NCBI RefSeq assembly: GCF_020099395.1
Contig: NZ_CP083590.1
Span: forward strand, 6,944,001 to 7,008,000
DNA length: 64,000 nt
Source of the DNA: Streptomyces mobaraensis
GTDB taxonomy: Bacteria; Actinomycetota; Actinomycetes; Streptomycetales; Streptomycetaceae
Direction: 5' to 3'
The notes beneath the pieces were generated by a model. The model did no database searches and was not told the origin of the DNA. It was given only the letters and a program-made list of their open reading frames with translations. Positions 24,965 through 33,838 of the stretch are shown one piece after another (positions within the stretch are counted from its first letter, which is position 1; each line of letters starts with the position of its first letter). Position numbers and translations under genes: made by a program.

Positions 24965-25453
24965 GCCGCGACACGGCCTGGTGGGGCGGGCCCGGCCCGC
25001 CATCCCGTGCGCCGGCGCCCGCCGCCGCCGGCACGAGCGCGTGATCCACGGATCCTGAACGCGGGGAGACGACGGGACACTTCGACTCCTCCTTGAGGGA
25101 GAGGGACCGGCCGGTGCCGGGCCGCGGGGCCGTTCCGGCGTACGGCGGACGCCGCGCCGAGGCCGGGCGCGGTGCCGCCGGTACGCCGGACCCGCGGCCC
25201 GGCACCGGACGAGCGGGGAGCACGGGACGTACCGGCGAGGCGGGACGGCCCGGCAAAGCGGTACGTCCTGGCAAAGCGGTACGTACAGGTGCAGCGGGAC
25301 GTACGGGGAAAGCGGAACCAGCATCCCCCGCCGGGGCGCCGCGAGGGAGGGCAGGACTCGCCCTGGCAGCGGGGTTGGCAGCGCGTCCGGGGCCCGGGAA
25401 AGTGGCCGGTTGCCGCCTCTCCCGCGACCCCGCCGGGTGCGCAGAATGCGGGA
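24965..25453. other. 489-bp intergenic region with an 18-nt tandem array
   Basis: No gene supported. Positions 25231-25320 hold five 18-nt units (CCCGGCAAAGCGGTACGT, CCTGGCAAAGCGGTACGT and three degenerate copies). The array is open in the + frame and would encode a six-residue repeat, but there is no start, RBS or conserved flank. The last 60 bp must contain the promoter of the XRE regulator. Confidence 0.6.
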
Positions 25454-26344
25454 GTGGACGCCAAGATCGCCCTCCGGGACTTCCTCGTCTCCCGCCGCAC
25501 CCGGCTGCACCCCGGTGACGTGGGCCTGCCCGCGCACGGCCCGCGCCGGGTGCCCGGCCTGCGGCGCGAGGAGGTGGCCGCGCTCGCCGCGGTGAGCGTC
25601 GACCACTACATCCGGCTGGAGCGCGGCAACGCGTCCCTGGTCTCCGACGCCGTCCTGCACGCCGTCGCCGACGCGCTGCGGCTCAGCCCCGGCGAGCGCC
25701 GGTACCTGCGCGACCTGGCGCGGCCGGAGCGCCACGACCCGGCGCCCGCCGGGCCGGCCCCCGGGCAGGACCCCGACCCGCGGGCCGCGCCCCGGGTACG
25801 GGCGAGCGTCCGCCGGCTGCTCGACACCCTGGACGGCAGCCCCGCCTACCTCGTCGGCCGCGACGGCGCCGTCCTCGCCTGGAACCGGCTGGCGACCCGG
25901 GTGTTCGTCGACTTCGGCGAGTACCCCGTGGAACGGCGGACCATCGGCTGGATCGTCTTCACCGACCCGCGGACCCGGACGCTCTACCTCGACTGGGAGT
26001 CGAAGGCCCACGAGACGGTGGCCTATCTGCGCACGGTGACCGGCCGCTGGCCCCACGACCGGGAACTCGCCCGGCACGTCGCCGAACTCCGCGCGGCCAG
26101 CCCGGACTTCGACCGGATCTGGACCGAGCTGCCGGTCCTCGACATCACCCACGCCACCTGCCGGCTCCGCGGCCCGGTGGCCGGGACGACGCTGGAGCTC
26201 TCCTGGGAGACCTTCCAGCTCACCGACAACACGGAGGAGATCATGGTGGCGTACACCGCGGCGGAGGGCTCGCCCACCGCCGCGGTGCTGCGTGAACTGG
26301 CCCGGGCGGACCGCCCGTCAGGCCATGGTGACGGTCAGCAGTGA
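25454..26344 (+). CDS. XRE-family regulator with MmyB-like ligand-binding domain
   Basis: 296 residues. Residues 1-80 are an HTH_XRE domain (LRDFLVSRRTRL, VPGLRREEVAALAAVSVDHYIRLERG), and 105-280 the MmyB-like PAS-type domain (VRRLLDTLDGSPAYLVGRDGAVLAWN, TIGWIVFTDP, WESKAHETVAYLR). Members often regulate an adjacent oxidoreductase, but here the neighbour is a convergent glycosidase gene. The GTG at 25454 begins the conserved N-terminus; the region just upstream has CAGAAT 6 nt away and no clear RBS, so a leaderless message is possible. Overlaps the convergent gene by 27 nt. Confidence 0.87.
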   Translation: MDAKIALRDFLVSRRTRLHPGDVGLPAHGPRRVPGLRREEVAALAAVSVDHYIRLERGNASLVSDAVLHAVADALRLSPGERRYLRDLARPERHDPAPAGPAPGQDPDPRAAPRVRASVRRLLDTLDGSPAYLVGRDGAVLAWNRLATRVFVDFGEYPVERRTIGWIVFTDPRTRTLYLDWESKAHETVAYLRTVTGRWPHDRELARHVAELRAASPDFDRIWTELPVLDITHATCRLRGPVAGTTLELSWETFQLTDNTEEIMVAYTAAEGSPTAAVLRELARADRPSGHGDGQQ

Positions 26345-28486
26345 GTACTGCGCCACCGTGAGCGCGACCGTGGCCGTCGCCCCGGACGTCGTCCAGGTCA
26401 CCGGCTGCGGCGCGGGCGAGGCCGCGTCCGGGGAGCTCACCGCGGCGGCCGTCACCCGCTTGCCCTCCGGCACGGCGACGGTCACGGAGCAGGCGGCCGG
26501 CTTGACGGCGAAGGCGGCCGGTTTGTCGTCGAAGCAGGTGAAGTTGACGAGCTGGACCACGGTGTCGTCGCCGAGCCTGCTCAGCTCCAGGTGGACGCGC
26601 CGGTCGCCGCTGTAGGTGACCGCCGGCGGGGCGGCCGCGAGCACCGGCGCCAGGAGCGGCCCGGGGTCGGCCTGCCCGGTGGCGGACAGGAACGCCCGGC
26701 CGGGCAGGTCCTTGACGTAGTGGCAGGTCCCGGCGCCGAAACGGTTCTGCCGAGTGGCCGGGAGCGGGTCCCGCTTCCGGAACCCCAGCACGTCGGCGAG
26801 CGCGAACTCGTCCCGTGCCGCGCCCAGTTCGGTGAGCGCGGTCGGCGCCGGACCAGTGATCACCGCCGTGCCGCCGGCCGCCACCCAGCCGCGCAGCACC
26901 TCCGCCTCCGCGTCCGAGACGGCCTGCAGGTTGGGCAGCATCAGCACCTTGAAGCGGGCCAGGTCCGCCGCCGTCACCCCCTGGCTCGGCACGGTGTCGA
27001 ACGGCACGTGCCCGTACACCAGGGCCTTGACCGTGCCCCGGAACTCGCCGAGCCACGGCATCGTGGCGCAGCTGTCCTCCGGGGTGCCCTCGCTCCACCA
27101 CTCCTTGACCCCGGACGGCTTCTTGGCGTTGACGTACATGCCGGTGCCGACCGAGGGGCTGACGTAGTCCCGGGACGCGGTGGAGTGGTAGACGCCCACC
27201 TCGGCGGCCGGGACGGCGTCGTAGAGCCGCTGCTGGTGCGCCGCCACGAACCCGTACATCCGGGTGCGCATCCTCGCGTCGGTGGTGGCGTTCTTGAACG
27301 GGCTCTTCACCTCGTACGGGTTGCAGCCGGCCGCCAGCAGCTCGGCCATCACCAGCGAGGCGTCGTCGGCCTTCCACCCGTACGAGAACGCCCAGGCCGG
27401 CTTGGCGCCGCTGGCGGCGCGGGCGTACTTGTACATGGAGATCAGACAGGTCCAGTCGGACGCGGTGGCGTGCCGCATGCCGTCGTAGTTGCCGAGGATG
27501 TCCACCTCCCAGGCGTGGCTGACGCCCTCGGCCTGCCGCAGGTACGCGCCGTCCAGGCCGATGGAGGTGGCGTACTGGTAGTCCATGCTCACCGTCTCGA
27601 CGAAGGTGACCAGGTCCTTGTTGGCCGACTTGCCCGCGGCGGCGATGTCGAGCTGCCACTGGAGCAGGTTGCGGTGGCGCCACTCGACGAACCGGCGGAA
27701 CGTGGTGTCCCCGAAGTCCGCCTTCTTCGGCAGCGGCAGCCCGGTGTCCGCCTTGAAGGCCGCCGCCGCCCAGGGCGAGGCGTCGCACCAGCTCGCCTTG
27801 CCGTCGAAGTAGATGGGCACGTCCGGCCAGATCGCGTCGAGGCCCGAGCCGGCCAGGGCCTTGACCCGGGTCAGGTAGTAGTCGCGCCAGGGCGAGTTGG
27901 GGCTGAGCCAGCAGCTCTCGTCGCCCGGGTCCACCCAGACGACGAGGCTGCCGTAGAAGACGTTCGGCTGCCCGTCGAGGGAGAGCTGCACCCAGTCCTT
28001 GCCCTTGTCGTCCTTGTAGAACGAGCGGCCCTTCTCGCCGCCGACGCTGATCAGCTCCAGCGACGGGTAGTACATGACCACCCGGATCCCCGCGGCGTGG
28101 GCCTGCTCGGTGAACCGGCCGACCTGCTTGACGTGGAAGTCGAAGTCGGCCTGGGTCAGCCAGTTCGACAGGATGGTGTCCAGCTCGATCACGCTGACGT
28201 TCTGCGCCTTGAGGGCGTTGATCACGGGCTTCATGTCGCGGACGGGATCGGCGTCCTCGTCGAAGGTGCCGTCCGCGACCCGCGCGTACCGCGCCCACTC
28301 CGGGAACACCCCCTGGCGTACGGCCGGCGCGGCCCACGGCGCGGAGTCCACTCTCATCGGCGCGCCCGGCGCGGTCGCCGCCGACGCCGTCCCCGGCAGC
28401 GCGTGCGCCGCCGCCCAGGCCGCGCCCCCGGCACCCAGCCCCGCACGCAACAGTCCTCTACGGCTCATGCCCCGCATGCGATGCAC
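26318..28486 (-). CDS. Tat-exported putative glycoside hydrolase with GH42-like trimerisation domain
   Basis: 722 residues. SRRGLLRAGLGAGGAAWAAA is a twin-arginine signal. A barrel-type catalytic region follows (about 60-430: GIRVVMYYPSLELI, WLSPNSPWRDYY, IWPDVPIYFDG, FVEWRHRNLLQW), then a flavodoxin-like segment (KVLMLPNLQAVSDAEAEVLRGWVAAGGTAVITGP, about 500-560) like the GH42 beta-galactosidase trimerisation domain, and a beta-sandwich end. Acidic residues in WPD and FVETVS are candidate catalysts. The substrate is unknown. AGGGGGG precedes the ATG at 28486. Convergent with the XRE regulator, overlapping 27 nt. Confidence 0.75.
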   Translation of the reverse strand: MHRMRGMSRRGLLRAGLGAGGAAWAAAHALPGTASAATAPGAPMRVDSAPWAAPAVRQGVFPEWARYARVADGTFDEDADPVRDMKPVINALKAQNVSVIELDTILSNWLTQADFDFHVKQVGRFTEQAHAAGIRVVMYYPSLELISVGGEKGRSFYKDDKGKDWVQLSLDGQPNVFYGSLVVWVDPGDESCWLSPNSPWRDYYLTRVKALAGSGLDAIWPDVPIYFDGKASWCDASPWAAAAFKADTGLPLPKKADFGDTTFRRFVEWRHRNLLQWQLDIAAAGKSANKDLVTFVETVSMDYQYATSIGLDGAYLRQAEGVSHAWEVDILGNYDGMRHATASDWTCLISMYKYARAASGAKPAWAFSYGWKADDASLVMAELLAAGCNPYEVKSPFKNATTDARMRTRMYGFVAAHQQRLYDAVPAAEVGVYHSTASRDYVSPSVGTGMYVNAKKPSGVKEWWSEGTPEDSCATMPWLGEFRGTVKALVYGHVPFDTVPSQGVTAADLARFKVLMLPNLQAVSDAEAEVLRGWVAAGGTAVITGPAPTALTELGAARDEFALADVLGFRKRDPLPATRQNRFGAGTCHYVKDLPGRAFLSATGQADPGPLLAPVLAAAPPAVTYSGDRRVHLELSRLGDDTVVQLVNFTCFDDKPAAFAVKPAACSVTVAVPEGKRVTAAAVSSPDAASPAPQPVTWTTSGATATVALTVAQYSLLTVTMA

Positions 28487-28902
28487 GTTCCCCCCTGGTG
28501 TCTCAGGAATGGTCGGTCGATCGGTCCGACGATGCGCACCGGTCCGACGATGCGCACCAGCCCGACGTGCGACAGGGCCGCGGGCGCCGGATGACGCCGC
28601 AGGCCCGTCGGCCGGTTCGGATGGTCAGGCAGTGCCCAGAGATTCTGTCGGGAAAGCGGCCGGGAGGAAGGCCCTTGCGAGACGCCGGACGCCGGGAGGG
28701 GAGGTTTTCGGACGCGCGGCGGCGACGGGCGGGACGCCCGGGTACGCGGCGGTACGCGGGGGGAAGTCCGGAGCCGCGCCGTCGGCGGCCCCCGACCGCC
28801 CCCGGGCGCCGGGACGTCCGTCTTCGTGCCGCAACGCCCGCCCCGCGCCGTCGTTGACACGGTGTGACGTCGACGGCGTTCGTGGAACGGGGAGTGGTCG
28901 CG
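28487..28902. other. 416-bp intergenic region with 18-nt direct repeats
   Basis: Separates the divergent Tat glycosidase and DUF5995 genes. Positions 28523-28558 are two perfect copies of GGTCCGACGATGCGCACC followed by a degenerate third copy, close to the glycosidase start, so they may form an operator. The rest shows no gene; frames there are Arg-rich shadows. Confidence 0.55.
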
Positions 28903-29760
28903 GTGACCGGATCCGGAACGGCGCGGCGGGCGGCCGTCCTCGCCGCCTCGCTGCCGCTCCTGCTCGGCCCGTCGGCCGCGGACCCCGCCGGGGCGGCCCC
29001 GGCCGGCGCCGTACCGCGCGCCCTCCACTGCGCCGGGCCGCCCGCCGGCTGCGTGGACGAGGCGACCGGCGTGCTCCGCCGCCTCCGCGACGGCCTCGGC
29101 TGCGACCACCGGGCGCCCTTCGCCGCCGTCTACACACGGCTGGAGGAGTCGCTGGGGGCGGCCGTGCGCGCGGGCGCGTTCGAGGAACCGGCCTGGGCGG
29201 GCGGCAGCCTCAACACCGGCTTCGTCAACCGCTACCTGGCCGCCTACCACGCCGACCGGGCCGGCCGCCCGGTCCCGGCCGCCTGGCGCGCCGCCTTCGA
29301 CGCCGCCCGCGCGGGCGACCTCAACGGCGGCCAGGACGTGCTGCTCGCCGCCAACGCCCATATCCAGCGCGACATGCCGTACGTCCTCGCCGCGCTCGGC
29401 CCGAGCGACGCGCGCGAACCGGACTACGAGCGCGTCCAGGCCGTCCTCGACCGCGCCTACCAGCCCGCCGTCGAGGACGTCGCCCGGCGCTACGACCCCC
29501 TCCTCGCCCTCGGCGACGCCCGCTGGAACCCGGTCGCCCGGCCCACCGCGCACGAGCTGTTCCACCTGTGGCGCGCGACCGCCTGGGAACACGCCCGCCG
29601 GCTGGCGGCCGCCGGGAGCCCCGCGGCCCGGCGGCGGGCCGAGGACGCGATCGAGTCGAACGCCACGCGCTGGGCGGTGCTGCTGGGCGTCCCCGGCGTC
29701 CCGGGGTACCGGGCGGGGCGCGACGCCTACTGCCGGACGCACGGGGGCGGGGGACGGTAG
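28903..29760 (+). CDS. Secreted DUF5995 family protein
   Basis: 285 residues. A short signal-like hydrophobic stretch (RRAAVLAASLPLLLGPSAAD) is followed by the DUF5995 signature: GSLNTGFVNRYLAAYHADRAG, AFDAARAGDLNGGQDVLLAANAHIQRDMPYVLAALG, and an Arg/Glu-rich helical end (WEHARRLAAA, ESNATRWAVLLGVPG). Function unknown; HIQRDMP and neighbouring His/Asp residues hint at metal binding. Start chosen at GTG 28903 with GGGGAG 8 nt upstream; the frame is open to GTG 28864. Confidence 0.8.
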   Translation: MTGSGTARRAAVLAASLPLLLGPSAADPAGAAPAGAVPRALHCAGPPAGCVDEATGVLRRLRDGLGCDHRAPFAAVYTRLEESLGAAVRAGAFEEPAWAGGSLNTGFVNRYLAAYHADRAGRPVPAAWRAAFDAARAGDLNGGQDVLLAANAHIQRDMPYVLAALGPSDAREPDYERVQAVLDRAYQPAVEDVARRYDPLLALGDARWNPVARPTAHELFHLWRATAWEHARRLAAAGSPAARRRAEDAIESNATRWAVLLGVPGVPGYRAGRDAYCRTHGGGGR

Positions 29761-29823
29761 CGGCAGGCCGTCAGCCGCGGGAGAGGGTGCGGCCGGGCAG
29801 CGGCAGCGGGCCGGGGGCTCTGT

Positions 29824-30357
29824 TCACCGGTGTCCGTTTCCGTGCCCGTCTCCGTCCCCGGCCCGTTCCGCGTCCGCCGCGCGGACGAGGGTGTCCGCCA
29901 CCCCGGCCGGCAGGTCCAGATGGGCGCTCAGCCAGGCCGCGTCGCGACCGTGCCGGGCGAGGACCCACGCCGCGTAGAGCCGGTTCTCGGCCGTCGGGTC
30001 CGACGGCGGGAGGGCGGGGCGCAGGGCGGCGAGCGGGCAGCTCCGGCGGGTGCCGGCGTCGAACAGGGCGTCGTCCGGCAGCGGGGACCGGCGGCCGCGG
30101 CCCACGCGGTGGCCCACCCGGCGGCCGTGGCACAGCACGCCGGCCGTCACGGCGACCGCGGCGAGGGCGGCGCCCAGGGCGACCGTGGCCAGCGGCCAGT
30201 CGGCCACCGGCGTCAGCCGGAGGGCCAGCGCCTCCAGCACCACCAGGGCCGCCACGAAGAGCGCGGCCGTACCGTCGCGGAGGTGCGGGCGCGGGGCGTC
30301 CGGGGCGTGCCGTACGGCCCTGCCGGTGCCGACGACCGGTGTCCTGATCCGGGTCAT
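29824..30357 (-). CDS. Membrane protein of unknown function, possible stress-regulon member
   Basis: 177 residues. Two hydrophobic segments (TAALFVAALVVLEALALRLT and ATVALGAALAAVAVTAGVL, about residues 30-82) are followed by a soluble C-terminal region (LYAAWVLARHGRDAAWLSAHLDLPAGVADTLVRAADAE) that looks like a small helical bundle. I do not recognise the family. GGAGGAG stands before ATG 30357. Upstream, a GGGGGAC...GTCCCCC motif lies 45 bp above a TAGCGT -10-like element, an arrangement shared with the universal stress protein gene at 34432. Tail is Gly/Asp/His-rich. Confidence 0.7.
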   Translation of the reverse strand: MTRIRTPVVGTGRAVRHAPDAPRPHLRDGTAALFVAALVVLEALALRLTPVADWPLATVALGAALAAVAVTAGVLCHGRRVGHRVGRGRRSPLPDDALFDAGTRRSCPLAALRPALPPSDPTAENRLYAAWVLARHGRDAAWLSAHLDLPAGVADTLVRAADAERAGDGDGHGNGHR

Positions 30358-30439
30358 GGGCTCTCCTCCGTTCCTTCCCCTGACGCCCACGCTAGGCGGC
30401 GGCCCGCCCGCCGGGCCCCGGCCGGCCGGGGGAGGGCGC

Positions 30440-30459
30440 GGGGGACCCGGCCGTCCCCC
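30440..30459 (-). promoter_or_regulatory. 20-bp palindromic motif A (GGGGGAC...GTCCCCC)
   Basis: GGGGGACCCGGCCGTCCCCC on the + strand, with 7-bp arms that extend to 8 with the flanking C and G. On the minus strand it is 45 bp upstream of the hexamer TAGCGT (30389-30394), which lies 31 nt before the membrane protein start. Two other copies share both sequence and this exact spacing (34522-34541, 56093-56112). Probably an activator site. Confidence 0.7.
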
Positions 30460-30649
30460 GGCCGGAGGCCGGTCCTAAGTCCCGGGTCCATCCGCCCGGG
30501 GCCGGGGCTTCCGTCCCTTCCCCGCCAGGCGGCGGATGGTTCCGCGGCCCGGGACGCGTAGGGTCTGACCGGGTCGTTGAAGAGACGACTACTGCTCGGC
30601 CTCCGAGCACGTACGACAGCGGACCCCCACGGTCCGGAAGGGTGGAGTC

Positions 30650-31519
30650 ATGACCTCGCCGCGCAGCGGTCAGCCGAGGACCGGCCAGGAATGGCACGGC
30701 GACCTGCTGGACCTGGACGCCTATCTGGAGCGGATCGGGTACGCGGGCGAGCGCCGGCCCACCCGGGAGGCGCTGCGGGCGCTGCACCGGGCGCACGTCA
30801 CGTCGATCCCGTTCGAGAACTTCGACGTGATCCTCGGGGTCCCGGTCCGGCTGGACGTGGAGTCGGTCCAGGAGAAGCTGGTGCGGCGGCGCCGCGGCGG
30901 TTACTGCTTCGAGCACGTCGTCCTGTTCGCCGCCGCGCTCGAAAGACTCGGCTTCCGCTTCACCGGTCTGCTGGGCCGGGTCACGCTCGGCGCGGACAAG
31001 CTGCTCCCCGCCACCCACGCCCTGCTGGCCGTCGAGGCCGAGGACGACGGGCGGACGTGGCTCTGCGACGTCGGCTTCGGGTCCGGCCCCCTGGAGCCGA
31101 TCGAGCTGGCCGACGGCGTGGAGGCGGACTTCGAGGGCCGGCGGTTCCGGGTGGAACGGCGCCCGGGGGAACGGGGGATCGACGACTGGTGGCTGCACGA
31201 GCACCGCTCCGACGGCTGGCTCGACCGCCACACCTTCACCCTGGCTCCGCACCACACCATCGACTACGTCGTCGGCAACCACTACGTCTCCACCCACCCC
31301 CGCTCCCCGTTCGTCCGGCGCCCCTTCGCCCAGCGGTTCGCCGCCGACCGGCTGATCGTGCTCGACGCCGCCGCCGTGACCACCGTCCGCACGGACGGCT
31401 CCCGCACCGAGCGCAAGGTGGAGGCCGACGAGTTCGGGGCGTGCCTCGCCGAGGAGTTCGGCATCACCCTGCCCGCGGAGGACGCCGCGCGCCTCGCCGC
31501 CCGGCTCGACACGGCCTGA
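30650..31519 (+). CDS. Arylamine N-acetyltransferase (NAT)
   Basis: 289 residues, usual NAT length. The catalytic triad is clear: RGGYCFE (Cys86), ATHALL (His123) and CDVGFG (Asp140), with SIPFENFDV upstream and the C-terminal beta-barrel. NATs move acetyl from acetyl-CoA to arylamines and hydrazines; in actinomycetes some close natural-product amide bonds instead. ATG at 30650 follows a GGAAGGGTGG stretch. Two genes converge just beyond its stop (hydrolase, 4 bp). Confidence 0.92.
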   Translation: MTSPRSGQPRTGQEWHGDLLDLDAYLERIGYAGERRPTREALRALHRAHVTSIPFENFDVILGVPVRLDVESVQEKLVRRRRGGYCFEHVVLFAAALERLGFRFTGLLGRVTLGADKLLPATHALLAVEAEDDGRTWLCDVGFGSGPLEPIELADGVEADFEGRRFRVERRPGERGIDDWWLHEHRSDGWLDRHTFTLAPHHTIDYVVGNHYVSTHPRSPFVRRPFAQRFAADRLIVLDAAAVTTVRTDGSRTERKVEADEFGACLAEEFGITLPAEDAARLAARLDTA

Positions 31520-31523
31520 CCCC

Positions 31524-32303
31524 TCAGGGCCCCGCGGTCAGGAAGTCGAGCACCAGCGGGCTCGCCTCCGCCCGGAACTCCTCGAAGTAGGCGTGGCGGC
31601 CGCCTCGGACGAGGTGCGTCCGGGCACCCGGGATGCGGCCGGCGAGGAGGTGCGCGTTCTCGGTGGGGTTGAAGAGGTCGTCGGTGCCGTGGACGACGAG
31701 GGTGGGCGCGGTGACGCGCGGCAAGGCGTCCCAGGCGTCGTGCCGCGCGCTTGCCAGGCGGTGCCGCCGCCGCGCGTGGCCCGGCATGGCCGGGTCCCCG
31801 AGCACGGCGTACGGGCCGGGGTGCGCGGCCCGCCAGCCGGGGGTGTACATCAGGTCCAGCAGCGTCCGTTCGGCCGCCGCCGGGTCCGGATCGGCCAGGG
31901 CCGTACGGACCGCCTCGCCGGCCACCACGCCCCGGACGCCGGGGGACGTACAGCCCAGCACCAGCCGGCGCACCCGGTGCGGGTGCCGGACCGCCATCCA
32001 CTGCGCGACCCGGCCGCCCATCGACGTCCCGTAGACGTCCGCCCGTCCGATGCCCAGGTCGTCGAGGACGGCCACGGCGTCGTCGGCGAACTCCTCGGTG
32101 CTGTAGGGGCGTTCGGGCTTGTCGCTGTCGCCGGTGCCCCGGTGGTCGAGGGTGATGGTGCTGCGGGCCGGGTGGAAGTCGGCGCGGACGGTGTCCCACC
32201 AGTGGTGGGAGTTGGCCTGCCCGGCGAGCAGGACGAGGGGGGCTCCGGAGCCCCGCACCTGGTAGGCGATCCGGGTTCCGTCGGCGGCGATGGCGTGCGG
32301 CAT
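31524..32303 (-). CDS. Alpha/beta hydrolase
   Basis: 259 residues. LLAGQANSHHWWD replaces the usual HG oxyanion strand, LDHRGTGDSDKP follows, and YGTSMGGRVAQWMA gives catalytic Ser94; VHGTDDLFNPTENA carries the acid and RGGRHAYFEEF the His near 240. This pattern is that of small ester or peptide-type hydrolases (serine nucleophile). No substrate can be assigned. ATG at 32303; 4 bp from the convergent NAT gene stop. Confidence 0.87.
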   Translation of the reverse strand: MPHAIAADGTRIAYQVRGSGAPLVLLAGQANSHHWWDTVRADFHPARSTITLDHRGTGDSDKPERPYSTEEFADDAVAVLDDLGIGRADVYGTSMGGRVAQWMAVRHPHRVRRLVLGCTSPGVRGVVAGEAVRTALADPDPAAAERTLLDLMYTPGWRAAHPGPYAVLGDPAMPGHARRRHRLASARHDAWDALPRVTAPTLVVHGTDDLFNPTENAHLLAGRIPGARTHLVRGGRHAYFEEFRAEASPLVLDFLTAGP

Positions 32304-32358
32304 GGGGACAGTCGATCATGCGCGGGCGGCGGCTCCGCGCCGGGGTGGGGACAGGGCC

Positions 32359-33573
32359 TTACCGGCCGCCCGGAAGCGGATCCTCCGGCCCTGGGCCGGA
32401 CGCGTCCGCGATCAGGTGGTCCACGACGTCGGTGAGACTGCGGCGGACCCGGTACGCCGCGCGCTGCCGGTCCGCGCCGTTGCCGTGGGCGCGCAGCCGC
32501 GCCCAGCCGGCGCGGATCGCCGCCATGTCGTCGCGGCGCAGCACGTCGGGGCGGAGGCCGGCCAGGAAGCGCTCCACGAGCGCGGTCGCGGGGACGAGCC
32601 GTCCGGCCTCCACGTCGACGCCCGCACCGGAGAATCCGTCGCGCGCCGCACGCCAGTACGCGGCGCGGAGGAGTTCGTCCGACGGCCGGAGCGGGGGCTT
32701 CCCGGCCTCGATGTCGGCCAGGGCCGTGGCGGCCGCCGCCCTGACGAGCGCCGCCAGCAGGACGGTGTCCGCGGCGGAGGACGCGGCGTCGGCGGCCCTG
32801 ATCTCCAGCGTCGGCACGTGGTGCGAGGGCCTGATGTCCCAGTACAGGCCGGAGCGGTCCATGACCGCCCCGGTCGCGGCGAGCTCCGCGACGAGATCCT
32901 CGAAGTGGGCGAGGGAGGCGAGGTACGGCGGCGGGCCGGCGGCCGGCCAGCGGGCCCACGTCATCGTGCGCCAGCCCGCGTAACCGGTGTCGCGCCCCTG
33001 CCAGAAGGGGGAGTTGGCCGCCAGCGCGATCAGGACGGGCAGCCGGGCACGGAGGTGGTTGGAGACGCGGAGGGCGAGGTCCGGGTCGGGGATGCCGAGG
33101 TGCACATGGCAGGCGCAGACGCTCTGTTCGTCGTCCAGGGCGCCGAACTCCGCGACGCTCCGCGCGTAACGCGCCCCGTCGCTGAACGCCGTCGGCCCCG
33201 GCTGCGCGACCACGGGCGTACCGCTGGAGACGACGGCCAGCCCGTGGCGCGCGGCCGCCCGGGCCACCGTGCGGCGCAGCGACCGGATCTCGTCGGCGAA
33301 TCCGGCGAGGTCGCGGTGCGGTTCCGTGCGCACCTCGACCTGGTAACGCGTGAGTTCGCGGGTGACCCGCCCGCCGAGCTCCGCGGCGGCCTCGGCCACC
33401 ACCTTCTCCGCGTCCGGCCGCAGCCGCCGGGAGACCGGGTCGACGAGCAGGTACTCCTCCTCGGCCCCCAGGGTCAGGGACCCGGGGCCCCGGTCGGCGC
33501 GCGGCGCGCCCTCGGCGGAACCCGGCGCGCGGTGCTCTTCCGGACGTGCCGCCCACCACCCTCTACTGGTCAT
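32359..33573 (-). CDS. Glutamate-cysteine ligase-like carboxylate-amine ligase (YbdK/GCS2 family)
   Basis: 404 residues. LTLGAEEEYLLVDP, TRYQVEVRTEPHRDL, VCACHVHLGIPD and LIALAANSPFWQGRDTGYAGWRTMTWARWP are GCS2 signatures (nucleotide- and metal-binding). YbdK-type members ligate glutamate and a small amine or Cys at low rates; the physiological product is often unknown, and mycothiol-producing hosts use a different thiol route. Starts at ATG 33573. Upstream lies a 265-bp gap with tandem repeats, before the universal stress protein gene. Confidence 0.88.
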   Translation of the reverse strand: MTSRGWWAARPEEHRAPGSAEGAPRADRGPGSLTLGAEEEYLLVDPVSRRLRPDAEKVVAEAAAELGGRVTRELTRYQVEVRTEPHRDLAGFADEIRSLRRTVARAAARHGLAVVSSGTPVVAQPGPTAFSDGARYARSVAEFGALDDEQSVCACHVHLGIPDPDLALRVSNHLRARLPVLIALAANSPFWQGRDTGYAGWRTMTWARWPAAGPPPYLASLAHFEDLVAELAATGAVMDRSGLYWDIRPSHHVPTLEIRAADAASSAADTVLLAALVRAAAATALADIEAGKPPLRPSDELLRAAYWRAARDGFSGAGVDVEAGRLVPATALVERFLAGLRPDVLRRDDMAAIRAGWARLRAHGNGADRQRAAYRVRRSLTDVVDHLIADASGPGPEDPLPGGR

Positions 33574-33747
33574 GTAGTCATGATGTCACCCTTGGTGAGG
33601 GCGGGTTCCAGGAGTGAGCCAAGGTCGAACAGGCGTCGGCGCCGGTTGTCGGCGGTGGCCTCCCGGGTGCCGTGGGTGCCGGGCGGCGCCATCGGTGCCG
33701 TGGCGCCGCCGGAACACGGCCGGTTCTGGGTCGTTCCGCTTCGCGTC

Positions 33748-33787
33748 GGGACGTCGGGACGTCGGGACGTCGGGACGTCGGGACGTC
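33748..33787. repeat. Five perfect 8-nt units (GGGACGTC)
   Basis: Period 8, units at 33748, 33756, 33764, 33772 and 33780, flanked by degenerate copies. GACGTC is itself palindromic, so it could form slipped or cruciform structures. It lies in the gap between the YbdK-like and universal stress genes, downstream of the latter's stop. Confidence 0.85.
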
Positions 33788-33838
33788 GGGGTGACGGGTG
33801 CACGGGCGGGTGGGACGCCGGAAGGACCGGCACCCCGC

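Noticed and set aside
25093..25518. Collagen-like gene made from the 18-nt repeats
   Set aside because: No start or RBS; overlaps the XRE gene and its promoter; repeats are better explained as DNA-level minisatellite.
33748..33787. CRISPR array
   Set aside because: Units are contiguous 8-mers with no spacers; the other tandem arrays also lack spacers.
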